From assembly GCA_902388545.1 (NCBI GenBank), contig CABMPS010000006.1, forward strand, positions 1 to 26,101: a stretch of 26,101 bases of DNA, read 5' to 3'. The notes under the pieces are model-generated. The model was given only the letters and a program-made list of their open reading frames with translations, had not been told where the DNA came from and did not search any database. This DNA is from an uncultured Collinsella sp. (GTDB lineage Bacteria; Actinomycetota; Coriobacteriia; Coriobacteriales; Coriobacteriaceae). The position numbers were made by a program, and so were the translations under genes. Of the stretch, positions 6,734 to 14,694 are shown in pieces (the stretch's first letter is position 1; each line of letters begins with the position of its first letter).

Positions 6734-7805
6734 TGAGTATGTGATCCCGGAGCACTACGAGGATCTCACTCCTGCTCCGCAGCTCGACCAGAAGACCCTC
6801 AACAAGATGGCTTGGCGTTCCTGCTTCCTGCAGGCCTCGTTCAACTACGAGCGTATGCAGGCCGCTGGTTGGCTCTACTCCATCATCCCCGGTCTGGAGA
6901 AGATCCACACCAACAAGAACGACCTCGCGGCTTCCATGAGCCACAACCTGGAGTTCTTCAACACTCACCCGTTCCTCGTCACCTTTGTTATGGGCATCGT
7001 GCTTTCGCTCGAGCAGAACAAGGTTGACATCCCCACGATTCGCGCCGTCCGCGTCGCCGCAATGGGCCCGCTCGGTGGTATCGGTGACGCCCTGTTCTGG
7101 CTGACGCTCGTGCCTATCACGGCCGGCATCACCTCCAACATGGCCATCAACGGCAACGCCGCTGCGCCGATCATCTTCCTGGTGATCTTCAACGTCGTCC
7201 AGTTCGCACTGCGCTTCTGGCTCATGAACTGGTCCTACAAGCTTGGCACCAGCGCTATTGACGCTCTGACCGCCAACATGCAGGCCTTCACGCGTGCCGC
7301 TTCCATCATGGGCGTCTTCGTCGTCGGTTGCCTGGTCGTCACCATGGGTGGCACCCAGATCAACCTCCAGATCCCCAACGGCACCACCCGTGGCCTTGCC
7401 CCTACTACCGTGATCGTCTCCGAGAAGGAGGCCGAGAACTTCACCGGTATGGAGGGCATCGATACCGAGACCGCTGAGGCCGGTACCATCGCCATGACCG
7501 ATGAGGACGGCAACGCCCTCACCGCCGTCGATGCCGACGGCAACGAGGTCAAGTGCGGCGTCGCCGATCTGGGCAACGGCATGGAGTCCGTGACCTACGC
7601 TACCGTCACCGAGGATCCGGTCAACTTCTCTGTTGCCGACACCCTCAACACCATCGTCCCGAAGCTCGTTCCGCTTATGCTTACGCTGCTGCTTTACTAC
7701 ATGTTCGCTAAGCACAGCTGGACCCCGACCAAGGGCATTCTGCTGCTCTTCGTCCTGGGCATCCTGGGCGCTGGCCCGCTTGGTCTCTGGCCGAGCATCT
7801 GGTAA
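6723..7805 (+). CDS. agaD: PTS mannose-family EIID component with long insert
   Basis: Membrane component that forms the permease with IIC. I chose the ATG at 6723 (MASNEYV) because GGAGGTGA lies 8 bp upstream; an earlier in-frame codon at 6690 lies deep in IIC. The protein is 360 residues, against about 270-300 usual for IID. The N-terminal part is typical (WRSCFLQASFNYERMQAAGWLYSIIPGL; AAMGPLGGIGDALFW at 112-126). After the helix near 195-208, residues about 217-303 form a hydrophilic, Asp/Gly/Thr-rich segment before DTLNTIVPKLVPLMLTLL resumes the family. Most of this segment appears to be an insert with no recognisable fold. It ends at a terminator. Confidence 0.9.
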   Translation: MASNEYVIPEHYEDLTPAPQLDQKTLNKMAWRSCFLQASFNYERMQAAGWLYSIIPGLEKIHTNKNDLAASMSHNLEFFNTHPFLVTFVMGIVLSLEQNKVDIPTIRAVRVAAMGPLGGIGDALFWLTLVPITAGITSNMAINGNAAAPIIFLVIFNVVQFALRFWLMNWSYKLGTSAIDALTANMQAFTRAASIMGVFVVGCLVVTMGGTQINLQIPNGTTRGLAPTTVIVSEKEAENFTGMEGIDTETAEAGTIAMTDEDGNALTAVDADGNEVKCGVADLGNGMESVTYATVTEDPVNFSVADTLNTIVPKLVPLMLTLLLYYMFAKHSWTPTKGILLLFVLGILGAGPLGLWPSIW

Positions 7806-7818
7806 GGCTCTAGCTTGA

Positions 7819-7847
7819 GGGGTGTGTCCCTACGCGGCTCACACCCC
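7819..7847 (+). other. Hairpin after the IID gene
   Basis: GGGGTGTG (7819-7826) and CACACCCC (7840-7847) form an 8-bp stem just after the IID stop. There is no T-tract; it may protect the 3' end or assist the stronger terminator at 7872. Confidence 0.4.
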
Positions 7848-7871
7848 GACCCCTTAAGCCATGTGTATGTT

Positions 7872-7910
7872 AAAAGCCGCGTGCTCGAAAGAGCGCGCGG
7901 CTTTTGTTTT
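7872..7910 (+). terminator. Terminator of the PTS operon
   Basis: A 15-bp stem with one G-U pair (7872-7886 with 7891-7905), a GAAA tetraloop and TTTTGTTTT afterwards: a textbook intrinsic terminator. It separates the PTS operon from the gntR gene. Confidence 0.92.
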
Positions 7911-7990
7911 CTTGTTGATTCGGGTGTGGCAGACAGATAATGCATAACACCCTAGGTGGTTAGCCGAATTCGAGCAAAAGGGAGGATAGG

Positions 7991-8722
7991 ATGGCGATCG
8001 GAGCGCGTAAGCAACCGCTGTACGATCAGCTGGTCGATATTCTGACCGAAAAGATTGACCATGAATATCGCGCCGGTGACATGATTCCTTCCGAGCGCGA
8101 ACTTTCGGAGCGCTATGGTCTCTCGCGCACTACGGTACGCCTGGCTCTGCAGGAACTGGAGCGTTTAGGACTGGTGGTTCGGCAGCACGGTCGCGGTACC
8201 TTTGTGACCGACCGTTCGGCAAAGGCAACCAATCTTATGCAGTCCTACAGCTTTACCGAGCAGATGCGCGCGATGGGTCGTGTCCCTGAGACCACGATTC
8301 TCGAGTTTTGCGAGATGGAGGCCGATAAGAATCTGGCCGAGCATATGGGATTGCGTATCGGTGATCGCATTTTTAAGCTCAAGCGCCTTCGTTCTGCCGA
8401 CAACATGCCCATGATGGTCGAACGCAGCTATCTACCGGTTCGTCAATTTCTATCCCTAAAGCGACCGCTGCTGGAGCGTAAGCCGCTTTACGATGTGATT
8501 GAGCAAGACTTTCAGCAAAAGATACGCGTGGCCGAAGAGGAGTTCTATGCGAGCATAGCCCGTCCCACCGATGCCCACCTTTTGGAAATTGTCGAGGGCT
8601 CGCCTGTGCTCGATTTGGTTAGGACTACGTATAACGAGTCAAACGAGGTTGTGGAGTATACGCTCTCGGTTGCTCGTGCCGATCAGTTTAAATACAAGGT
8701 TTACCACCAGCGTAGCGACTAG
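7991..8722 (+). CDS. GntR/HutC-subfamily regulator (UTRA domain)
   Basis: A 243-residue transcriptional regulator. Residues about 8-75 are a GntR winged helix (PLYDQLVDILTEKI; MIPSERELSERYGLSRTTVRLALQELERLGLVVRQHGRGTFV). Residues about 90-238 are a UTRA ligand domain (SFTEQMRAMGRVPETTILEF; LKRLRSADNMPMMVERSYLP; YTLSVARADQFKY). UTRA regulators of this kind (NagR, DasR) respond to phosphorylated amino sugars. Its gene lies between the PTS operon and agaS, each of which has the same TGGTTACTACCAG site, so it probably represses both until GalNAc-6-P or GalN-6-P accumulates. An imperfect CTAG-centred palindrome at 7946-7961 could serve autoregulation. Confidence 0.92.
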   Translation: MAIGARKQPLYDQLVDILTEKIDHEYRAGDMIPSERELSERYGLSRTTVRLALQELERLGLVVRQHGRGTFVTDRSAKATNLMQSYSFTEQMRAMGRVPETTILEFCEMEADKNLAEHMGLRIGDRIFKLKRLRSADNMPMMVERSYLPVRQFLSLKRPLLERKPLYDVIEQDFQQKIRVAEEEFYASIARPTDAHLLEIVEGSPVLDLVRTTYNESNEVVEYTLSVARADQFKYKVYHQRSD

Positions 8723-8762
8723 TGTTGGCATCGTTTCCATATGATGATTGTTTGTATTTAAC

Positions 8763-8797
8763 TGGTTACTACCAGATAACCAACCGAAGTGTATAAT
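8763..8797 (+). promoter_or_regulatory. agaS promoter with overlapping GntR-type operator
   Basis: TATAAT at 8792-8797 is a consensus -10. The palindrome TGGT-TACT-ACCA (8763-8774) covers the -35 position, and no good -35 hexamer is otherwise visible. The 13-mer TGGTTACTACCAG is identical to the site before the PTS operon. An operator over the -35 fits simple repression. Confidence 0.7.
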
Positions 8798-8836
8798 TGC
8801 ACGTCAGAGGATTACTTCTAGAGAGAGGTATTAGAA

Positions 8837-10003
8837 ATGTTCGAGAAGAGTGTCGAGGAGCTCACCGAGCTCGGCGCCCAGATCACCACGGCCGAGATTG
8901 CTCAGCAGCCCGAGCTTTGGCGTGATACGCTCAACATCTATCGCGAGAACAAGGAGGCCATCGAGGCCTTCCTGGCCGAGGCTCGCGCTATGGGCGAAGG
9001 CCGTCTGTCCGTTGTCTTCACCGGTGCCGGTACGTCCGACTACGTTGGCGATACCTGCGCCCCGTATCTGCGTCACGCTGGCAACACTGATCTCTACGAC
9101 TTTAAGCCCATCGCCACGACCGACATCGTGAGCGCACCGCGCGACTTCCTGCGCGCCGAGGATCCCACGCTCGTGGTTTCCTTTGCCCGCTCTGGCAACA
9201 GCCCCGAGAGCCTTGCCGCCGTTGCCGTTGCCAAGGAGCTCGTCCACAACGTCAAGTTCCTCAACATCACCTGCGCTCCCGAGGGTAAGCTCGCCGTCGA
9301 GTCCGCTGATGACCCCAATGCGCTGACGCTGCTCATCCCGCGCGCCAACGACAAGGGCTTCGCCATGACCGGTTCCTACACCTGCATGACCCTGCTCTCT
9401 ACCCTCATCTTTGACGAGGCTTCCGACGAGCAGAAGGCCGAGTGGGTCGAGACCATCGCCAAGATGGGCGAGGAGGTCATCGCTCGCGAGTCCGAGGTTG
9501 CCGACTACCTCGCTGGCGACTTCAACCGCGTGACCTACCTTGGCTCCGGCTCCTTTGGCGGCCTTGCTCAGGAGAGCCAGCTCAAGATCCTCGAGCTTGC
9601 TCATGGCCTGGTTGCCACTTCCTACGACACCTCCATGGGCTATCGTCACGGACCCAAGTCCTTCGTCGACGATAAGACGCTCGTCTTCGTATTCGTGAAC
9701 AACGACGCCTACACCCGTCAGTACGACATCGACATCCTCAACGAGATCGGTGGCGACAAGATCGCTCAGCACACCGTTGCCGTTCAGCAGGATGGCGCTA
9801 CTGTCTACGAGGGTGAGTCCTTCACCTTTAAGGGCTATGAGGCGCTCCCCGAGGGTTACCTTGCTCTGCCGTTCGTGATGTTTGCTCAGGCTATCAGCCT
9901 GCTCAACTCCGTGCGCGTGGGCAACACGCCCGATACGCCGAGCCCCACCGGCACGGTCAACCGCGTGGTTAAGGGCGTGACGATTCACCCCTTCACCGCT
10001 TAA
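8837..10003 (+). CDS. agaS: SIS-domain galactosamine-6-phosphate deaminase/isomerase, AgaS type
   Basis: A 388-residue protein with two SIS sugar-phosphate domains. The first contains VVFTGAGTSDYVGDTCAPYL (about 58-77) and VSFARSGNSPES. The second contains VTYLGSGSFGGLAQESQLKILELA and the AgaS hallmark YDTSMGYRHGPKS. The C-terminus (NRVVKGVTIHPF) also fits AgaS. AgaS converts galactosamine-6-phosphate to tagatose-6-phosphate and ammonia. It is preceded by a TATAAT promoter with a GntR-type operator and by a GAGAGAGG ribosome site, and is followed by a strong terminator, so it seems to be a single-gene unit. With nagA and lacC it makes a GalNAc rather than GlcNAc pathway most likely. Confidence 0.9.
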   Translation: MFEKSVEELTELGAQITTAEIAQQPELWRDTLNIYRENKEAIEAFLAEARAMGEGRLSVVFTGAGTSDYVGDTCAPYLRHAGNTDLYDFKPIATTDIVSAPRDFLRAEDPTLVVSFARSGNSPESLAAVAVAKELVHNVKFLNITCAPEGKLAVESADDPNALTLLIPRANDKGFAMTGSYTCMTLLSTLIFDEASDEQKAEWVETIAKMGEEVIARESEVADYLAGDFNRVTYLGSGSFGGLAQESQLKILELAHGLVATSYDTSMGYRHGPKSFVDDKTLVFVFVNNDAYTRQYDIDILNEIGGDKIAQHTVAVQQDGATVYEGESFTFKGYEALPEGYLALPFVMFAQAISLLNSVRVGNTPDTPSPTGTVNRVVKGVTIHPFTA

Positions 10004-10021
10004 TCGCGTCCCCCTGTAAGG

Positions 10022-10064
10022 GCGCCCGTCCGCTCATGACGGCGGGCGGGCGCTTTTTGTTTTT
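10022..10064 (+). terminator. Terminator after agaS
   Basis: A 12-bp GC-rich stem with one G-U pair (10022-10033 with 10042-10053), an 8-nt loop and TTTTTGTTTTT. Confidence 0.92.
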
Positions 10065-10121
10065 ACTTGAACCGGGTATAAGTATCACCACGGTCAACTG
10101 CTTTAGAAGCAAGGAGTGCAT

Positions 10122-11291
10122 ATGAGCACGTACGCAATTAAGGCTGACAAGTTCTTCTTGCCGGCAGGTCCGCAACTGGGCGGCTATCTTATGGTCGAGG
10201 ATGGCGTCTTTGGCGCCTGGCAGGCCGACGAGCCCTCTTGCGAGATCAAGGATTACACGGGATCGTGGATCGCACCGGGCATGGTCGACACCCACATCCA
10301 TGGCTTCTACAACCACTCAACTACCGATAACGATCCCGAGGGCATCGATATCAGCTCGACCGAGCTCGCCCGTCGCGGTACCACCAGCTGGCTGCCCACG
10401 ACGTTCACCGATGGCGTCGAGCAGATCAAGGACGCCTGCGCCGCCATCGCTCAGGCGGACGAGGGTCGCGGCCCCGACTTCTGCGGTGCTCGCATTCAGG
10501 GCATCTACCTGGAGGGCCCCTTCTTTACCATGAAGCACGTGGGCGCGCAGAACCCCGCTTATCTTATCGATCCCTCCGAGGAGGTCTTTGATCAGTGGCA
10601 GGAGGCTGCGGGCGGTCGCATCGTTAAGAGCGCCATGGCGGCCGAGCGCGACGGTGCCGCTGCTTATGCGGCTGCTCTGAACGCCAAGGGTGTGGTGACC
10701 AGCATCGGTCACTCCGACGCCACCTACGATGAGTGCATCGCCGCCATCAACGCCGGTGCCAGCTGCTTTACGCATACCTATAACGGCCAGCGCGGGCTGC
10801 ATCACCGTGAGCCCGGTGTCGTGGGTGCTGCTATGTCCACGTCCGAGACCTACGCCGAGATCATCTGTGACGGCAAGCACGTAAACCCTGCCGCCATCAA
10901 GGCGCTGCTGCAGGCCAAGGGCTGGCAGCACACGGTACTCATCACCGACTGCCTGGGCTGCGGCGGCATGCCCGAGGGCAGCTACACCAGCGGCGGCATG
11001 GACGTCATCATGAAGGACAACCTGTGCTGGCTCGCCGATGGCAAGAGCATTGCCGGTTCGGTGCTCACGCTTGCCCAGGGCGTCAAGAACATCGTCGACT
11101 GGGGCATCGCCAGCGCCGATATCGCCATTCGCATGGCAACCGAGGTGCCGGCACGCTCCGCGCACATCGAGGATAAGTGCGGCAGCATCATGCCGGGTCG
11201 CGACGCCGACTTTGTCGTGTTCGACCATGAGCTCACCCTCGTCGAGACGTATGTTGGCGGCCAGAGCGTCGGCAACGCCTTTACCGAGTAA
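10122..11291 (+). CDS. nagA: N-acetylgalactosamine/glucosamine-6-phosphate deacetylase
   Basis: A 389-residue amidohydrolase. I chose the ATG at 10122, five bases after AAGGAG, over a GTG at 10116 that lies inside the ribosome site. Family landmarks: APGMVDTHIHG (H58, H60), EGPF with metal ligand E131, GHSDATYDE (H197), THTYNGQRGLHH (H218) and the catalytic D276 in LITDC. It removes the acetyl group from GalNAc-6-P or GlcNAc-6-P in the cytoplasm, supplying AgaS. The aga context makes AgaA activity likely, but sequence alone cannot separate it from NagA. Its last 120 bases have a diverged copy at 14037-14156. Confidence 0.92.
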   Translation: MSTYAIKADKFFLPAGPQLGGYLMVEDGVFGAWQADEPSCEIKDYTGSWIAPGMVDTHIHGFYNHSTTDNDPEGIDISSTELARRGTTSWLPTTFTDGVEQIKDACAAIAQADEGRGPDFCGARIQGIYLEGPFFTMKHVGAQNPAYLIDPSEEVFDQWQEAAGGRIVKSAMAAERDGAAAYAAALNAKGVVTSIGHSDATYDECIAAINAGASCFTHTYNGQRGLHHREPGVVGAAMSTSETYAEIICDGKHVNPAAIKALLQAKGWQHTVLITDCLGCGGMPEGSYTSGGMDVIMKDNLCWLADGKSIAGSVLTLAQGVKNIVDWGIASADIAIRMATEVPARSAHIEDKCGSIMPGRDADFVVFDHELTLVETYVGGQSVGNAFTE

Positions 11292-11303
11292 CGATAGAAA
11301 AAG

Positions 11304-11335
11304 ACGGCGGGCCCGAATCTGCTCGGACCCGCCGT
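11304..11335. terminator. Bidirectional terminator between nagA and flavodoxin gene
   Basis: ACGGCGGGCCCGA (11304-11316) pairs with TCGGACCCGCCGT (11323-11335), with one mismatch and a 6-nt loop. On the minus strand a CTTTTTCT tract follows, making it a good terminator for the flavodoxin gene; it can also end nagA transcripts. Confidence 0.8.
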
Positions 11336-11366
11336 ACGGGTTAAACGCTCAAAAGCACCTTTACAG

Positions 11367-11951
11367 TTACAGCTTGCTAGCGATTTTCTTTGCCGTACGC
11401 TTAACGCCGGCCACCAGGCCTCCTGCAGGATGCTCCTTCTCGTATGCTAGGCGCTTCTCGCGCTTGGCGTACTCTTCGACGATGATGTCTCCATACTCGC
11501 CTTCGATCTTGTCGAAGAAGTCGACGGCACCCTTAATTTCCTCAGCGGTCGGGTGCCCCTTTTGGACACCGCCGGTGAGTTTGAACGGCCCCCACGTATC
11601 AAAGCCGGGGCAGCCGTAGACACCCATAAAGATGGCCTGCCTCATGCGGCAGATGCCATCGATATCCTTGCCGTACCACTTGTTTTTGCCACCGTAGGTC
11701 ATAAGGCCAAACACCTTGTCCTGCGGCTGCAACACGTTAGTGAGCACGCGTGCCATGTCCTTGTCGATCTCGGAGTAATAGATGCCCGTGGCGACACCAA
11801 TCAGATGGTATTCGTGCAGGTTGGGATACTCGTTTTTGCCGAGTGTTTTCACGTCGAGGGTATCGATTTCGGGGTGCGCCTCGACGATGGCGTCCACGAG
11901 CTTTTTCGTATTGCCGTGGTGGCGTGAGGCATAAAGAATGATGGTTCGCAT
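11367..11951 (-). CDS. Flavodoxin-family protein
   Basis: A 194-residue flavodoxin-fold protein. The FMN phosphate loop is at residues 7-15 (YASRHHGNT). IGVATGIYYSEIDKDM, FGLMTYGGKNKW and GVYGCPGFDTWGPFKLTGG follow in the order of the flavodoxin beta strands and flavin loops. The C-terminus is basic (VKRTAKKIASKL). The start at 11951 is set by AAAGG in front of MRTIILY; an upstream in-frame ATG at 11981 has no such site. It would carry electrons with bound FMN, but the partner is unknown. It is transcribed against the flanking sugar genes and splits the amino-sugar locus, so it is probably unrelated to it. Confidence 0.88.
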   Translation of the reverse strand: MRTIILYASRHHGNTKKLVDAIVEAHPEIDTLDVKTLGKNEYPNLHEYHLIGVATGIYYSEIDKDMARVLTNVLQPQDKVFGLMTYGGKNKWYGKDIDGICRMRQAIFMGVYGCPGFDTWGPFKLTGGVQKGHPTAEEIKGAVDFFDKIEGEYGDIIVEEYAKREKRLAYEKEHPAGGLVAGVKRTAKKIASKL

Positions 11952-12107
11952 AAGAAGGCCTTTCAGCTGTAATTGCATCAATGTCTGTATGGTACCCCGT
12001 TACATGGCCGGGATACCGGACGCATCGATGAGCGTGCGGGTTTGTCCATTGGTCAGAGCCGAGACGGGTACTTGCGAGCAAAAAGCAGTTGTTCGAAAGG
12101 ATGGGCA

Positions 12108-12989
12108 ATGGAATACGCTCTCTCCAACGATTCGATTTCTATTAAGGTGTCCACGGCTGGTGGTTCGTTTACCTCGATTGAGGCCGGAGGTCGCGAGTAC
12201 TTGTGGCAGGGTGACCCCGCCGTGTGGTCCGGCCAGGCGCCGGTCTGCTTTCCGATTTGCGGAGGCCTGCGCGATGGTAGTGCCATGACGTTTGCCGGGC
12301 ATCATGTAAAGCTCGCTCGCCACGGCTTTGCGCGCAAGCAGGAGTGGAAGCTGCTGAGCCAAGGCGAGAACGAGTTGGCTATGTGCCTGGCTTCGGAGGA
12401 TAACGCCGCGCTGCTGAGCGATTATCCGTATCCGTTTAGGCTCGTCGCCCGCTATACGCTCGAGGACGCCGCCGTGCGTGTCTCCTATGAGGTTGCCAAC
12501 GAGGGCACCGAGGACATGCCGTTCTTTATCGGTGGGCATCCCGGCTTTAGGTGCCCGCTCGATGAGGGCGAGGCCTATACGGACTACGAGTTGCGCTTTG
12601 AGAAAGACGAGGCTGCAGAGCTTTGCACCGCTGTCCCTTCGACTGGCTTGATTGACGTGGACAAGCGCTCCAAGAACCCCATGGTGGGAAAGACGCTGCC
12701 CCTGTCGCACGAGCTCTTCGATTTTGCGGAGACCATCTTTGACGTGCTCGAGAGCCGCCAGGTCACGCTTTCCAAAAAGGGCGAGGACAAGGGCGTTCGC
12801 CTGAGCTTTGAGGGCTTCCCATATCTCATTGTGTGGAGCAAGCCCGAGGGTGATTTTGTGGCAGTTGAGCCTTGGGGCGGCCTTTCGACCTGCTCCGATG
12901 AGGACGACGTGCTTGAGCATAAGCGTGGCTGCCTTGTCGCCAAGCCCAAGGAGACCGTCGTTCGCTCGTTCACGATTGAGATTCTGTAA
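12108..12989 (+). CDS. Aldose 1-epimerase family protein, LacX-like
   Basis: A 293-residue galactose-mutarotase-fold protein. It has CFPICGGLRDG near residue 47, the conserved LARHGFAR (H72), IGGHPGFRCPL (H144) and the acidic residue E254 in VAVEPWGG, at the positions expected for the catalytic histidines and glutamate of the epimerase superfamily. The size and motifs fit the LacX/YeaD branch, often found with tagatose-6-phosphate or galactose genes. The ATG at 12108 follows GAAAGGA. lacC starts 59 bp after its stop, so the two are probably one operon. The true substrate (free galactose, GalNAc or a sugar phosphate) is not evident. Confidence 0.85.
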   Translation: MEYALSNDSISIKVSTAGGSFTSIEAGGREYLWQGDPAVWSGQAPVCFPICGGLRDGSAMTFAGHHVKLARHGFARKQEWKLLSQGENELAMCLASEDNAALLSDYPYPFRLVARYTLEDAAVRVSYEVANEGTEDMPFFIGGHPGFRCPLDEGEAYTDYELRFEKDEAAELCTAVPSTGLIDVDKRSKNPMVGKTLPLSHELFDFAETIFDVLESRQVTLSKKGEDKGVRLSFEGFPYLIVWSKPEGDFVAVEPWGGLSTCSDEDDVLEHKRGCLVAKPKETVVRSFTIEIL

Positions 12990-13048
12990 TTCCGTTTTGT
13001 CGACTCGTATCGCGAGGCACAAGGAGCCTGCGAGATAAGGAGCTAAAA

Positions 13049-13984
13049 ATGATCCTCACCGTTACGATGAACCCGTCCGTCGATACACGCTATCAGCTCG
13101 ATGAGCTCATTATCGACGACGTTAACCGTGTGACGCCCGAAAAGACCGCCGGCGGCAAGGGTCTCAACGTGGCCCGTGTACTGGGTCAGCTGGGCGACGA
13201 CGTTGTGGCAACCGGTCTACTCGGCGGCCACATGGGCGCCTACATGGCCGAGCTCATGGATGCCAACGGCATTAAGAATGATTTTGTACCCATCAAGGGC
13301 GAGACTCGCATTTGCCTTAACATCCTCCACGCCGGCAACCAGACCGAGCTACTCGAGAGCGGCCCGACGATTGCCCCCGAGGAGCTCGATGCCTTTACCG
13401 CCAAGTTCGCCGAGCTTGCGAGCAAGGCCGCTGTCGTTACCATTTCGGGTTCGCTGCCCCGCGGTGTCGAGGCAGACTACTATGCCAAGATCACGGGCAT
13501 TGCCGAGAACGCCGGCGCCAAGGTGCTGCTCGATACCTCGGGTGCTTCGCTTGAGGCCGCCCTTAAGTCCGAAGTTAAGCCCGAGCTGGTTAAGCCTAAC
13601 CTGACCGAGATCAACGGCCTTCTGGGCACGAGCTTTACCACCGACGATGTGGACGAGCTCCGCGCCGCGCTCGCCTCTGATGCCCGCTTCTCCGATATCC
13701 CCTGGGTCGTCGTTTCCATGGGTGCCGCCGGTTCCGTGGGCTTCCATAACGGCCGTGCGTTCCGCGCCAAGACCCCCGATATTCCTGCCGTTAACGCTAC
13801 GGGTTCTGGCGACTCCACTATCGCCGGCTTCGCACATGCGATTGCTGCTGGCGCGGATGACGAGACGGTACTGCGTACCGCCAACACCTGCGGCAAGCTC
13901 AACGCCATGGATCCCATGACTGGCCACTTGGTTATGGATCGTTGGGACGAGGTCTACAATGGAGTTGTCGTAACCGAGCTGTAA
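13049..13984 (+). CDS. lacC: Tagatose-6-phosphate / 1-phosphofructokinase family kinase
   Basis: A 311-residue PfkB-family sugar kinase. The N-terminus ILTVTMNPSVD and AGGKGLNVARVLGQLG (34-49) are family signatures; the ATP and catalytic motif NATGSGDSTIAGF (249-261) has catalytic base D255. The segment LHAGNQTELLESGPTI is close to LacC as I remember it (LHEGxQTExLExGPTI). With AgaS upstream, the expected reaction is ATP-dependent phosphorylation of tagatose-6-phosphate to tagatose-1,6-bisphosphate; fructose-1-phosphate kinase activity is an alternative. AAGGAG lies 6 bp before the ATG. Directly after the stop lies a nagA relic. No bisphosphate aldolase gene is present in the window. Confidence 0.85.
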   Translation: MILTVTMNPSVDTRYQLDELIIDDVNRVTPEKTAGGKGLNVARVLGQLGDDVVATGLLGGHMGAYMAELMDANGIKNDFVPIKGETRICLNILHAGNQTELLESGPTIAPEELDAFTAKFAELASKAAVVTISGSLPRGVEADYYAKITGIAENAGAKVLLDTSGASLEAALKSEVKPELVKPNLTEINGLLGTSFTTDDVDELRAALASDARFSDIPWVVVSMGAAGSVGFHNGRAFRAKTPDIPAVNATGSGDSTIAGFAHAIAAGADDETVLRTANTCGKLNAMDPMTGHLVMDRWDEVYNGVVVTEL

Positions 13985-14036
13985 GAGCTTGGGCGTCGGC
14001 CCCGGCATCGGTTACTTGCTTGTGGTTAGAGACGAT

Positions 14037-14156
14037 GACAAGTGCGGTAGCATTATGCCGGGGCGCGACGCCGACTTTGTTGTGTTCAATCCCGACCTTA
14101 GCCTGGTCGAGACGTATGTGGGTGGCAACAGCGTCGGTAACGCGTTTGCCGAGTAG
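14037..14156 (+). pseudogene. Relic of a second nagA (C-terminal 39 codons)
   Basis: The frame from GAC at 14037 to TAG at 14154 encodes DKCGSIMPGRDADFVVF and continues to SVGNAFAE-stop, matching the last 39 residues of the intact nagA (11172-11291) at 33 of 39 positions. By my hand alignment 99 of 120 bases agree, without gaps. Many of the differences are third-base and silent. Upstream of 14037 the similarity stops abruptly, 52 bp after the lacC stop. The fragment therefore looks like the tail of a diverged, once-functional nagA paralogue whose body was deleted, not a fresh duplication. It has no start and no expected product. Confidence 0.85.
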
Positions 14157-14188
14157 CCGCCAAAGAAACGATCCGAGAGGGGATTTAG

Positions 14189-14662
14189 ATGATTTACGGT
14201 GCACTGGGCGATATCGAGGAATACCGCGGAATGCTCAAGGGTCTCGATGTGCTGATCGACTGGCTCGAGGAGAACGACCCGGCACAGCTCGAGGTCGGCA
14301 GCCATCCGATTCTGGGCGACAAGGTCTTTGCGAACGTCATGGCTCCCACGACGCGTCCTGAGGCCGAGGCTCACTATGAGACGCATCAGCGCTATCACGA
14401 TCTGCAGATCGACGTCGAGGGTCGCGAGGCCTTTAAGGTTGCCATGGGTAGCCTGACGCTGGTCCAGGAGTTTGACGAGAAGGACGACTACGATCTGGTC
14501 GATTCCGACGCTTCGATCGCCGGCGATCTTGCCGACGACAAGTTCGCGTTGTTCGTTGCCGGCGAGCCTCACATGCCCACGCTCGAGTTCCCGGGCGATG
14601 GTGCACAGCCGGTCAAGAAGATCTGCTTTAAGCTGCTTGCAGATGCTTACTGGGAGGAGTAG
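14189..14662 (+). CDS. YhcH/YjgK/YiaL (EbgC-like) family protein
   Basis: A 157-residue protein of the YhcH/YjgK/YiaL family (DUF386), a cupin-like beta fold. Typical features are the start MIYG, ETHQRYHDLQIDVEG with H66 and H70 as probable metal ligands, LFVAGEPHMP with a further His, and the lysine-rich end VKKICFKLL. Relatives include YiaL, EbgC and YhcH of the sialic-acid operon; most are found with sugar catabolism genes, and anomerase or isomerase activity has been proposed. GAGAGGGG precedes the ATG. It is the last gene of the amino-sugar locus and is followed by an elaborate terminator. Confidence 0.87.
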   Translation: MIYGALGDIEEYRGMLKGLDVLIDWLEENDPAQLEVGSHPILGDKVFANVMAPTTRPEAEAHYETHQRYHDLQIDVEGREAFKVAMGSLTLVQEFDEKDDYDLVDSDASIAGDLADDKFALFVAGEPHMPTLEFPGDGAQPVKKICFKLLADAYWEE

Positions 14663-14694
14663 CGAACTGCTCGGCCGAGCCGTTCGTCTGATGG

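Noticed and set aside
8831..9988. 385-codon minus-strand frame opposite agaS
   Set aside because: Val/Gly/Leu-rich shadow of the agaS codons, no family features.
10116..10121. GTG start two codons before the chosen nagA ATG
   Set aside because: It lies in the AAGGAG ribosome site itself; the ATG at 10122 has ideal spacing.
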